Below, one piece after another: positions 10,528 through 21,830 of a stretch of DNA of 64,000 nt. Numbering within the stretch: the first letter of the stretch is position 1; every line of letters begins with the position of its first letter. Under the pieces are notes generated by a model. The model made no database searches and had not been told where the DNA came from. It saw nothing but the letters and a program-made list of their open reading frames with translations. The DNA is from Otis tarda (Eukaryota; Chordata; Aves; Otidiformes; Otididae), in assembly GCA_026413225.1 (NCBI GenBank), contig CM048591.1, forward strand, positions 40,726,803-40,790,802. The letters are read 5' to 3'. The position numbers and the translations under genes were made by a program.

Positions 10528-10601
10528 TGTGACCAGGGATTCAAATAAAATAATGAGCACTTGTAACAACTTTAGCACACGCTAGTCAGACCTCTCCTTA
10601 C
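10264..10601 (-). promoter_or_regulatory. Possible leader intron (donor 10601, acceptor 10264)
   Basis: On the minus strand the leader has a good 5' splice site, TTGAG|GTAAGGA, at 10601-10602. A pyrimidine run TTTTTCTTTTTCTCCCC ends in GGAG|AACC at 10264, with TATTAAT upstream as a branch-point candidate. Removing these 338 bases would delete the hydrophobic Gag N-terminus and leave the in-frame ATG at 10254 as the first start codon. The acceptor has G rather than C or T before AG, which weakens the case. Confidence 0.35.
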
Positions 10602-10609
10602 CTCAACCC

Positions 10610-10632
10610 TTCGAGCCCCACGTTGGGCGCCA
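10610..10632 (-). promoter_or_regulatory. Primer-binding site, tRNA-Lys
   Basis: The 18 bases TGGCGCCCAACGTGGGGC at 10615-10632 (minus strand) are the classical complement of the tRNA-Lys1,2 3' end used by foamy viruses and some betaretroviruses. Complementarity seems to extend five more bases to 10610. Seven bases, GTCTTTT, separate it from the LTR edge at 10640, more than the usual two or three. Confidence 0.92.
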
Positions 10633-10639
10633 AAAAGAC

Positions 10640-11258
10640 TGTGATGGTTTAGCCCGAATCACTACACAGTTTCTCGCTCACCCTCCCCTCCCCAGGCGGG
10701 TGGGGGAGAGAATTGGGAAGGAAGGAGAACTCGTGGGTTGAGATAAAGATAATTTACTAAAATAAAAAGGGAAAACTACAATAATAACAGAATATAAGGA
10801 TATTAAAAATATACAAAGTGAACAATATGTGTTTTCTCACCACCCGATGTCCCAATGACCGATACAGCCCGTCCCGAGCAGCGATCACGGAAACAAAACC
10901 GAGCAGCAAGCAAAGGAGCAAAAGGGAGCCAGCAAGGTAGAGGGAACGATGCCAGCAAAACGAGCAGGAAAGATGGATGCCAGGAAGGCAGATACCCACC
11001 CTTGCCTGCCCCCATGAGCATGACGTTTATGGCATGGAATACTCTCTTTGGCCAGTTTGGGTCAATTATCCTGTCTGTCTTTCTCCCAGCTTCCTGTATC
11101 TGCAAATTAGCGAGACTTGGAAAGCAGGACGGTGTCCTTGGTCTCATTCACAACAACTGGTATCATCAGGGTGTTTATCAACATTCTTCACACACGAAAT
11201 CCAAAACATACCAGCTACTGAGAGGAAAGTTAACTCCATCCCTGCCAAAACCAGGACA
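10640..11258 (-). repeat. 5' LTR of the provirus
   Basis: 619 bp, upstream LTR in the proviral direction, bounded outside by GACCC at 11259-11263. See the partner at 4224-4843 for the two differences. I do not see a perfect AATAAA; AT-rich sequence around 10745-10815 may hold the processing signals. Confidence 0.96.
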
Positions 11259-12800
11259 GACCCGATGAGATGCATCCATGGGTCCTGAGGGAATTGGCAG
11301 AAGAAGTTGCCAAGCTGCTGTCCATCATATTTGAGAAGTCGTGGCAGTCTGGTGAGGTTCCCACCAACTTGAGAAGGGGAAACAGAACCCTCATTTTTAA
11401 AAAGGGAAACAAGGAAGAGCCAGGATACTACAGGCTGGTCAGTCTCATCTATGTGCCTGGCAAAGTCACGGAGCAGATCCTCCTGGAAACCATGCTAAGG
11501 CACATAAAATACAAGGAGGTGATTGGTGACAGCCAACATGGCTTCACTAAGGGCAAATCGTTCCTGACCAATTTGGTGGCCTTCTATGATGGTGTTACAG
11601 CATTGGTGGACAAGGGGCAACCAACTGACACCATCTGCCTGGACTTGTGCAAGGTATTTGACACTGTTCCACATTACATCCTTGTCTCCAAACTGGAGAG
11701 ACATAGATTTGACGGATGGACCACTTAGTGGATAAGGAATTGTCTGGATTCTGCACTCAGAGAGTAGTGGTCAATGATTGGATGTCCAAGTGGATATGGG
11801 TAACAAGTGGCATTCCTCAGGGGTTGGTATTGGGATCGGCCCTGTTTAACATCTTTGTCAGTGACACGGGCAGTGGGAATGAGCGCACCCTCAGCAAGTT
11901 TGTCAATGACACCAAGCTGTGTGGTGCAGTTGACATGATGGAGGGTAGGCATGGCATCCAGAAGGACTTTGACAGGCTGGAGAGGCCTGAGGTGGGCCCG
12001 TGCCAACCTCATGAAGTTCAACAACACCAAATACAAAGTCCTGCGGATGGTCCAAGGCAATCCTAAGCACAAATACAGGCTGGGGGGAGAATGGATCAAC
12101 AGCAGCCCTGAGGAGAAGGATTTGTGGGTACTGGTGGACAAGAAGCTCAACATGAGCTGGCAATGTGCGCTTGCAGCCCAGAAAGCCAACCGCATCCTGG
12201 GCTGCATCAAAATAAGTGTGGCCAGCAGGGCAAGGTAGGTGATTCTTCCCCTCTACCTCTGCTCGTGTGAGACCTCACCTGGAGTACTGCATCCAGCTCA
12301 GCAGTCCCCAGCACAGGGAAGACATGGACCTGTTGGAGAAGGTCCAGAGGAGGGCCAGGAAGATGATCAGAGGGGTGGAGCACCTCTCCTATGAGGACAG
12401 GCTGAGAGAGTTGGGGCTGTTCAGCCTAGAGAAGAGAAGACTGCAGGGAGACCTTACAGCGGCCTTCCAGTATCTAAAGGGGGCCTACAGGAAAGATGGG
12501 GAAAAACTCTTCAGCAGGACCTATGTGAAAGGATGCGAAGTAATGGTTTTAAAATAGAAGGAGGGAGATTCAGACTTGATATAAGGAAAAACATTTTTAC
12601 AATGAGGGTGGTAGAACACTGGAACAGGTTGCCCAAAGAGGTGGTAGATGCCCCATCCCTGGAAGCATTCAAGGCCAGGTTGGATGGGGCTCTGAGCAAC
12701 CTGATCTGATTGAAAATGTCCCTGCTTCTTGCAGGGGGGTTGGACTATATGACCTTTAAAGGTCCCTTCCAAGCCTAACTATTCCATGATTCTACGATTC
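11259..12800 (+). mobile_element. CR1 LINE, right fragment (split by the provirus)
   Basis: Continuation of the CR1 begun at 4190, starting with the duplicated GACCC and running through the reverse transcriptase region to a complete 3' end (ATTCCATGATTCTACGATTC). Broken frames show [67 protein letters not shown] and [20 protein letters not shown]. The catalytic box reads FVND (11899-11910) in place of FADD. It belongs to the same subfamily as the copies at 27511 and 55752. Confidence 0.94.
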
Positions 12801-13544
12801 CAAATCAGCCAGCACTTGTTTGTATTCCTATTGACAAGTACAATAGAATAGTGGTGTCACATTACTGCAAATTATTGTAGGATTTTCCTCAGTTAAGAAT
12901 TCTAACTTGCAAGATTATGCTGCAAAACTAAGCTTATAAAAAAGTTTGTACTTCAAATACAAAGATGCTTTGTCATTCTAAAAAAAAATTTTATTATCTT
13001 CTTCTCCTCTGAACAAGGAACTTTTCAAGTAGGAAAAAGTAGCAAAAACAATAATATATCCTGCTTAGATTTCTCAGCTTAGAAATTGTCTCAGCATGGA
13101 TTTACATTTTCTTCTTCCAAGTTTGTAACTGAAGAGTGAAGTCCAAAGAAATCCAACTCCAAGCTATGTATGAAACACAGCTGTTATCTAAAAGCCTATA
13201 TATTTGGTCAACATCATGAAGTGAGTAACACACAAGTAAATTAGGAAGAAAAGAGTGAACCAGGCAAGTTAAAAAAAAAAAGTCCTCTAATCAAAGAAAT
13301 TGCACAGAAACATTATGTCCATGCTATTTAACAAGAGGTCATAATGTTACTTCCTCATTTTACTTTTCATCATTCTTTATTACATTTTTATGTGGCTAAT
13401 ATTCATTACAAAGATTAGGAAAGCAAATTACAACACCTCTGATATATTTTGTGGAAGCTGAAGACAAAATGCCTACACCTGAGGGAGCCAAACACTATCA
13501 CCATGTGTCCCAGTGCATCAAGAAAGAGAAGCCAGTGCGTACAG
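12801..13544. other. Intronic sequence, no gene seen
   Basis: AT-rich sequence with short A runs. No exon, RNA gene or recognised repeat seen. Confidence 0.5.
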
Positions 13545-14075
13545 TTACAGAATAAGGCAGGTTGGAAGGGATTGCTGGACATCATCAGCTCTGACCTTTG
13601 CTCAAAACAGGAATAACTTAAAATGAAATGAAGTTCCTCAGTGCCTTCTCCAGGCAACTTTCGAGGTTTTCTTCTAGGATGGGAGATTCTACAGTTTATC
13701 TGGGCACATCATTCCTGTACATACCTCCTCCTGCTGTGAAGATTTGTCCCATATTTCCAATGAGTATCTACCTCACTACAGCTTGTAACTTTTGCCTCTT
13801 GTCCATTCACTGTATACCTCTCTGAAGAGCATACCTCTATCTTCTCTACAATCACTTGTATCATTTTTGGGAGCTGAAGACTTGCAAGTAGATCCTCCTT
13901 TAGTTTCCAATTAACTTTGCTCCCTCAGTCTCCCCTCGTATGTCACCTATTCCAGATCCCTGACCATCTTGGTTGCCCTTCACTGGACTTTTTCCAGTTT
14001 CTTAATCTCTAGCTTGTACTGGGGAACCTAACACTAGATGCAGTACTCCAGGTTCAAAGGAGTTCCCTTTGCTTT
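13545..14075 (-). mobile_element. Old, diverged CR1 3' fragment
   Basis: Heavily mutated but recognisable minus-strand CR1 3' sequence. It opens with a worn AGAATAAGGCAGGTTGGAAGG tail and contains TCCCTCAGTCTCCCCTCGTA, then GACCATCTTGGTTGCCCTTC, and TGCAGTACTCCAGGTTCAAA near 14040-14060. No usable frame survives. It is clearly older than the other CR1 copies. Confidence 0.75.
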
Positions 14076-17000
14076 GCAAAGGGAAATACGCTGCTTCCAC
14101 TGTGACCAAGCCCAAACATTCACAAATCAGAAGCTGTATCTAAATCTGCGGTTGCATTTTAAATACCAGTTTTAAAATGTGGGGTTTTTTTTATCTGAGT
14201 TTGAGATATAGTCTCAAGTTTTCTACACAGTATGGCAGCTGCACAACAAAAGCAAAGATCTCACAATAATTTGACTTCCAAATGGTAAAACTTTAAGAAA
14301 ACCACAAAATATCACTAAAATCTCTTAAGTTATTCATACTTTGAATATAGCGTCCCACTGTAAGTAATCTCACTGAAGGCAATTAATATATCCATAGACA
14401 GGGAGCAGGACTATCAATATGGATATTTTTGTTCCTTTCAACTACTACTCACATCCTACTATTAATACTGGGAGTAAAGTGTTTCTTCTGTTCCTTCATC
14501 TAACATCATTGTGAGTCTGAGAGGCATGGAAGGAGGAGCAACTTCTGCTAATGGATACTGTCCAAATAGCAGTCCAAGGAATTCAAAACAGCCTCTGTGA
14601 AGGCATCGGAGACAACATCTCCATAACTTGATTCTATTCTAATATTCTAACTTTTTCAAAAGAAACCCAGTAACAGGCAAACAAGGAGCAATGCCACTGA
14701 AGCTTGACAGGATGTCCAACCCTGACATCTGTGTTTGTAGAGATTTAATCTTCCTTGTGTGTGTTTTTGTTGTTGGGGTTTTTGTGGGGAGGGTTGCAGG
14801 TAGAGTGGTATAGCCAATACTGAATGAAAGGAATAACACAGTTGTTAGACGAACTGCTTCAAACAACAAAATTGAGACATACAAAACAGCCAGCAATTTT
14901 AGAATTAAATTTTCATACAGTATCTCAAACCAGGTTTTCCAATATCTATAAAATACTTCACTCTCAACAATGCCAACCTTGGGCAGAAAGCCTGTTAAGA
15001 AATCTCTTTCATTGTTAGGAGGGTCAGGCATATACTAAATAACTATGAAACATTTCTGGCATTATGTTCTTATTTTAAGTCATTGTAAACCTGTAATTTC
15101 CTTCCTCAGTTCATCACAGGAACACTTGATGATGGAAGGTTGCAAAAGAAAAAAAAAGTAATTAATGGTCTACAGATAGTAGAATGTAATTACACACAGA
15201 CACAAAAGGCACACCAAGACTATCAAAATGTAGCTTGGTCTGTTTATTCTAATTATTTTAGAATTTACTTTCTAGTTCCACATATATGCAATCAATTCTA
15301 GATGTTTTATTGGTAGTCACATTAAAAATTATATAAAACATAACCAAGATCTTTTCTTTGCATGTCATCTGTTTTCCCCTCCCTTGTATACGGCAGAATC
15401 TTCAGCATAGACTTACTATTGTATACAGCTTAACTCGTGCAAATGTTTCTGGTATCAAACTGAGAGATAGCCTGTAAAATATCATTCCATGCAGAAGTAA
15501 TGAATCAGCTTGTTTCCTCCTAGTAGATATCTACATAAGGAGCAATGAATGTAACAAATGAGAAAGTTTCATGATTTTCCTTATTTTTAATAAATTATGA
15601 TGGAAACACTAGCAACACCACAAAGCTGCACTCCCCAGTGTGGGTTCCAAATGTATGCAACTGTAGAGTCAAAAGCCTCATAGATGTAGTGTCATAAGCT
15701 TTTCTGCATTAGGAAAGACTAAAACCAGATGTACCAAATTACAAGTGTAATTTACAAATCTATAAACTTACCATGTCATCAGAAGTCCTTTTTCCTTACA
15801 TCATTAAAGAAGAGTTGCAAGAGCAACTACAGAAGTCGCAAAATACCAAAGCTTTTTCCCCAGCAGAGTATTTATTGGCCTTTAAGAATATAAAATTCAC
15901 TACTTATGTACAATTGCACAGGAAATAATAGGCCTGTCATTCCTGAATTAAGAGAAGCTGCTGTTGTTCAACTTTCAGCTCTCTTCTCTGAACTAAATTC
16001 CGGGCATCTGAATTTCTCCAGCTTAGGAGAAATTAGCACGTCAGTGCTAACAAGCCACACTAGAACCAGCCAGTTCTCTCTGACACTTTAACTAGAGTAC
16101 TGCATTAATATCCTGTCATTATTTTCATGTAAATTAGACTTTGTCTTCCCTGGAGTGAGGATGGAAACTATCTGAAAGTATTAGCTCTGATACACTTTAG
16201 TCAGCGTTCACACCCACATTTCTGCCAGGCTACCCTGGAGTTCAGCACCCCACGTGGAAAGCATTACTACAAACCGGACTCAAAGTTTTGTGCCTGGCTC
16301 CCCTAGAAACACCAAGTTTGTTTGCCAGCAGAAGCCAGGGTAATTACTAGCATGGTAGTCCAGAGTAGCTATATCCTCAAGACATCTCACCAACCATCTG
16401 ATTTACTATCTTACTGCAACGTGAACAAAGGTACTCTGCTTCTTAGCTTTCTCATTCTCCTCCTTCCTTCACCAAGCTGTGCCACAAAAAGACAACCGCC
16501 TCCCTTAGCAGACCGCAGTGACATAACTCAAACTAGCTAAAGACAAGTGAAAATGAATGAAACAGATAAAACTGGTAAGTCACATTAAACAAGTGAGAGG
16601 CTAACCAGTGTTTTGCCTCTGCCTAGCTCATGAATTGCCGTTTCTACTCCTTGGAACATCAGCTTGCTCCTAAGGCAGATGACTGTTAAGAGCACAAAGT
16701 ATCAGGCACCTTGTTGCCAAGCAGCCATCTTACAAAATTCAGAAGAGTGTCGTTTTTTTTCTGTTGTAACACTTAGAAAACAGCAAGTGAAGACATGTGT
16801 TGACTGTTGCTTTTGGCACAAAATTTCCTGTCTCTGACCCAAGGGTATGGAGAAAAGCCCAAAACCACATCAGATAGGAGAACAGATAAATTATCCCACT
16901 GAGTCTCACCATTGGGTTTCACTTCAGTAAAGAACAGACCATTACCCTCACAATTTAAGTTCTCTTTTAATCAACTGAAGATGTGCATTAAATATTGGCA

Positions 17001-17282
17001 ACAATCACCTGACATCTCTGAATGTCACTGCTCAAAGATATCCTTCACTGTTTTTCAAAATGGTAATTTATTTCCTTTGCCTTTTGTTTTTGCTTTCTCA
17101 AATATTTGTTTCTAATTCCCCACAACAGAGGACATTTTCATTTCCTTCTGATTCAGCAGAATCTTTTGTGAGCGGAAATAGTGTATTTGCAGCACTTGCT
17201 TAATAAAAACGATTACTTTGATGACTTCAGCATCTCTGCTCACGGAAGAGAAAACTGCTTGGTGAAAAGTTTACCAAACATT
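14076..17282. other. Intronic sequence, no gene seen
   Basis: Only chance frames, the longest being 130 codons on the minus strand at 14639-15031, with low-complexity composition and no recognisable domain or splice context. No RNA gene or repeat recognised. Confidence 0.5.
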
Positions 17283-18442
17283 TGAAGGGTTTAACAGGGA
17301 TCCCAGAAGGCCAGGAAGGGGGGGCCTAAGGTGCTAGCTTCTGTAGGAAATTGCTAGAAGTCGCTCCCCTTTGTTCAGTGGACTCGGCCGGGCCTAAGGC
17401 GGACCCACTGCTGGCCAAGGCTGAGCCGACTGGTAGCAGAATGTTCCGTGATAACGCCTCTGCGATAACGTATTTAAGAAGGGGAAAACAGAAAAAAAAA
17501 AAAGAGAGAAGAGAAGATGTGAAGAAGCTGAGCGGGGGCAGAGGCGCAGAGGGGGAGGTGCAGGCCTCATGGGCCTTGCAGGCCTCACCCTCTGGCCTCT
17601 CGCCAGGTGGCTGACTGGGCCCAACTCAGTCCGGCCTGGCTGAAGAAGTAGAGAGGAGATGAGAAGAGAATAAGATGTAAAAAAGATCCTGAGAGACATC
17701 TGCCAGCCTGTTGTGAGGAACGGCTGCAGATGGCAAGGTCAGTGAAGAAGAAGGGGTAGGAGTAATGCGGCTCCTGGCCAAGATTCCCCTGCAGCCTGTG
17801 GTGATGACCATGGTGGAGCAGGTTGTCCCCCTGCAGCCCATGGAGGTCCACGGAGGAGCAGAGATCCACCTGCAGCCCGTGAAGGACCCTGTACCGGGGG
17901 AGATGGAGGCCTGAAGGAGGCTGCGGCCTGTGGAGGGCCCGCTGGGACAGCCGTTCTGGAGAGACTGCACCCCGTGGAAGAGATGACCCACGCCGGAGCA
18001 GTTTCACGAAGGACTGTGGCGTATGGGTGGGACCCCACAATGGAGCAGGGGAGGAATGTGAGGAGTTCTTCCCCCGACCATGAAGCAGCAGCGTAAAACA
18101 ACGCGTGATGAACTGACTGCAACCCCCATTCCCTCTTCCCCCCTGTGCCGCTCGGGGCGGGGAAGGTAGTAGAGATAATGTTAAGCTTGGGAAGAGGGAG
18201 GGGTGGAGGGAGGTTATCTTGTTCTCTGTCTCATTATCCTGCTGTTTGTAGTAATAAATGAATAGTTTTCCCCAAGTCGAGTCTGTTTTGCCCATGACGG
18301 TAACTTTAAGGATTTTCTCCCTGTCCTTATCTCAAACCTCGAGCCGTTTTTCCTTATATTATCTCTCCCTATTCTCTCAGAGGGTGGGGGGAGTGAGAGA
18401 GAGACTGCGTAGTCTGGTTCCAATTGGGGCTGAACTACGACA
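17283..18442 (+). mobile_element. Solo LTR, ERVL-like avian family (copy 1)
   Basis: About 1.16 kb, GC-rich against AT-rich surroundings. It is co-linear with the element at 36571-37628: shared blocks include a GACCC.CTGCTGGCCAAGG segment, the TATA-like TATTTAAG (17471-17478), degenerate GGAGCAG/CTGCAGCCC.TGGAGG modules, and a GTCGAGTCTGTTTTGCCCATGACGG-type tail. AATAAA at 18253-18258 could be the polyadenylation signal. The edges are estimates; ACATT before and ACATA after would be a 4-of-5 target duplication. Several minus-strand frames here (up to 236 codons) are GC-rich shadows. No internal retroviral genes are attached. Confidence 0.75.
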
Positions 18443-21179
18443 ACATACAGCTTACTACTGCATGCCAGCATGTCTAATGTTACAATTTGCCTCAAGACAA
18501 GAAACTAGCACTATCCTGGAGTTATCTTTTATCGTCTATGCTACAGATAGTCATATTTATCTAATCCATCCAGGTTTATCAGTGACTCAGTTCTGTACAT
18601 CTTGCGCTCTCCTTGTGCTCACACACCATTCTGTTCCAATCCCTTCATATTCTTCTGCTATGAAGTCTCTTGCATGTTTAGACAGAGCTCCCTCTAAGCC
18701 TCCAGAAATCAACTTAATTATTTTCCTCCAAATTTTTTGAGAAAACCTTTCTTTACCATGATATATGTCCAAGAAAACTTCTCAAAGCTAGGATGTCAGT
18801 ATGGATTCAGGGCCACTGTTTCTCCTGCTGATCACAGCTGTCTATTGTCTGCATTACATCTTTTATCTCGATGATTTTAAACTTCCTGCACATCACTCAC
18901 ACTTCTAAATTAGCTTTTTTATAAGACTCAATGTAATAGAATGCTGATTCATAAACAATAATGCCGAATGCTAGCACCATTTGCTACTCATGTTATTGTT
19001 AACAACCAACATCATCAACAGCTGAACTTAATCAGCACCACCCAATACATAACAATAAACTTAATGGCAGGAGATTGTATTATTAGACAATACAAATGAA
19101 TCAATACTACATAATAATGCTACCATAAAACCATTACAATTAGATGATTCAGTAAGAATAATCTGCAAATTTGAATGCAAAACCATTTCTGTGTGATACT
19201 TAAAGCGGCATGCAAGTACTAGCTAAATCTCAGAACCCTAGTATAGTATTGGTTCCAAAAATGACGATGCAGCTTTGGCACATCTTACGTAAGAAAGAAA
19301 TATCTATTTTTGAGCAATACTGTGCATCAACTAAGAGCGCTCCTGTGACATTCTAATTAGTCGGCCAAGAAAGAAGTGTTCTCAGCAACCTCAGGCATCA
19401 AAAATAGAGGTATGTTAATTTAAATTTACCCAGAGTGTCCAGCATCTAGCCTTAAGTAATTGGGAACCAACGGTGCTCAGGATCAAACTCAAATTTATTA
19501 TCAGAAAAATTTTTGCCTCTCTCTTTGAAGCTGCTATAAGAACTCCTGTAGGTGTCCTTACAGTCAAACCACTTCCGTAATAGAGATGACCAAAAGGACT
19601 CTACAGGTGTTTGTTTTCGTGAGACTGCAACATGAGACTAAACACTCAACAAGCTATTCTTACCTACTCTGCAATGACAAAAGCATTCTTTGCTTCACTC
19701 TTTATCAACTAGTTTCTTCTGATGTTCTAAAATACATTATGTAAGCAAACATCCAAACCAAAGAACAGCAACTGGAGATGATAGGGAGATTCTCTTCTAA
19801 AACACACTCTTCATCCACAGTAAAATACCAGTGTTGATATACACTTCAGGCATTCCGTGAAAGCTTGGTGATAACCACATGATAAAAGTAATTCTCTTGA
19901 GAAACAAAATACTGTCTAGAACTTTCAGCAATCTCTGGTTTTTTATGAGGAGCCTCATGAGATCTTAACATGTAAAAAAAAAAACAAACCCACTCAGCTC
20001 AAGCATATTAATTTGTTATCAACTTAAACTCGCTTGAGCGCAGCAGAACTACTCCAAATTGTCTATAGAGAGTACAGGACAAAGTCCTGAGACCTTTAAC
20101 CAAATGTTTGCCTATTATGGTTTGGATTAATTTTCCTCCATATTTTCTTAGATAATATAGGCAAATACAAATGCCTGTAATTAAAGTGTTCAAAAAATAA
20201 CTCCACAACCAGTAATGGAAACTGAAGTCATGTATAGCTTGAATGAGCTTGAATTCTTAAGGAAAAATACATGTTTGTTTAATGAAGTGTTTCATTTTGC
20301 TACAATTCATATGGAGATGAAGTTAAGTTTGTATAGATACTTCCATTGCAGATGTACTAGAGAAGTGTCATACACTCTTTCAATAGAAATAGACAAAATT
20401 TCACACTACACTTACCTTTGATGGAAAAAAATCAGCTCCTACAATTTAGTATACATAGTAAATTACTGTTTTCTGAAACCACATTTTACTTAAAACCACT
20501 AGTTAAAACCAATTCTTATTTTTTATGCAGAAAGAATGGCTACATTTAAACAGACAATATGTTTTTCAACACTTTTGCTCTTTTGCTTCTTTTCAGAGTT
20601 CCTTTCTGTTTGGACAACTAATCAAGTTTACACATGATACAAAACCTAAGAAAGCAATAAAACAAACAGATATTATTTCACTGACAGCAATTTATTTTAT
20701 TTGTATATGGCATGCAAGCAAACAGTGTACACTTCAGTATAAGGAAATGAAAATTCAATAACCTGGGAGGTGGGGGGGAGGGACAGAACTCTATTCTAGG
20801 GAGAAAAAATTCAGACTTCGAAAACAGATTATGTAGACAGCTGAGCATGAGTTTCCAATGCCACACTGAGGTTACAAATGCTAATGTGACTCTTGGTAGT
20901 CAAATCAAAAAGCACAACGATAGCAGTAGTAGAGAACTTGATGTCTATTTTTCACATAAATGCCACCACTACAGGAATTCCAAATAAATTCTGGAGTTCT
21001 AAAGCAATGGACAATGCTGGATCACAGCAAATGTCCTTCTATCCTAGTCTTCAGCTGTGACCAAATGGGACATCTAAGGAAGACTACAAGCACAAACTGT
21101 ATTTCCCCTTCATGTGTATCTTCCAGCATCCAATCACTTCCTGTTCAGTGAGGCTGAGATCTAGACGTGGTTTCTATGT
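18443..21179. other. Intronic sequence, no gene seen
   Basis: AT-rich sequence with no frame over about 70 codons apart from edges of the LTR, and no recognised repeat or RNA gene. Confidence 0.5.
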
Positions 21180-21830
21180 ATTTAATAATCCTCAGGAGAG
21201 TTCCTTTCCATGAAGTTACTGCTTGAGCTCTTTACCATACTACTCCATGCTGTCTGCAATCCTACAGCAAGGAATTCCAAAGCTTGACTAATTTTCTGTG
21301 GAGAACCACCTTGTTGTACTTTCAGTCTTCATTTGATGCTCTACAGTTCTTGATATCGAAGAAATGAAGACTAGCTCAACCTCTTCTAACTCTCTTTATG
21401 ATAGTCCAGGTTTCACAGATCACTATAATCACCCCTCACTTGTGTCTCTTCCAGTCCTTAGTGACTTGTCTTCATGGTAACTATTTCGTAACTTTTACCA
21501 TCCTTTTCCATGCCTACTAGATGGTTTTAGCAATGGGGAACCAGAACTGCACACAATAATCAGGGCTTGAGCAAGCGGAGGATTATATAGTGGAACAGAG
21601 ATCTCAGGTTTTTTTCTTAATAACTTTATTTTTTGACTGCTACTGAGTGCTGAACTGACATTTTCATGGAATGATCTATCAAGCCCCAAAATATCACTCT
21701 TCAGCAGCAGCAGAGTTCATAATTTTGTGTAAAATTTTGATTTCTTCTCCCTATATGCACCACTGAACTTCCCTTTACACCAAATTTAATCTGCCATTTT
21801 ATTTATTATTTATCTCACGTAATTCTTTAC
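21180..21830 (-). mobile_element. Ancient CR1/L3-like LINE 3' fragment
   Basis: Diverged minus-strand LINE sequence recognised by wording typical of ancient CR1-type 3' ends: GCAAGGAATTCCAAAGCTTG near 21268, GGGGAACCAGAACTGCACAC near 21536 and AATCTGCCATTTTATTTATT near 21789. No coding capacity remains. Family assignment is approximate. Confidence 0.55.

Larger units (their letters stand above)
4224..11258 (-). mobile_element. ERVL-like provirus, LTR-gag-pol-LTR, env-less
   Basis: A complete endogenous retrovirus of about 7.0 kb coded on the minus strand. It has two near-identical LTRs starting TG and ending CA, a GACCC duplication at 4219-4223 and 11259-11263, a tRNA-Lys primer site next to the right (5') LTR, open gag and open pol. 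There is no env-like frame in the 425 bp between the pol stop and the left LTR. The reverse transcriptase motif YIDDI, the DTG protease, RNase H and an HHCC/DD35E integrase are all present. The lack of env, the pol layout and the YIDD box point to class III (ERVL/spuma-related); I cannot assign a named family. It sits inside a CR1 and inside the presumed GNA14 intron 2, in the same transcriptional direction as GNA14. Confidence 0.95.

Noticed and set aside
10610..10632. Match to a tRNA-Lys 3' end on the plus strand
   Set aside because: Only the last 23 bases are present, next to an LTR; it is a retroviral primer-binding site and not a tRNA gene.
17585..18295. 236-codon minus-strand frame (with overlapping 121- and 127-codon frames)
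   Set aside because: It is the antisense of a GC-rich solo LTR with internal repeats; composition explains the openness and no domain is visible.
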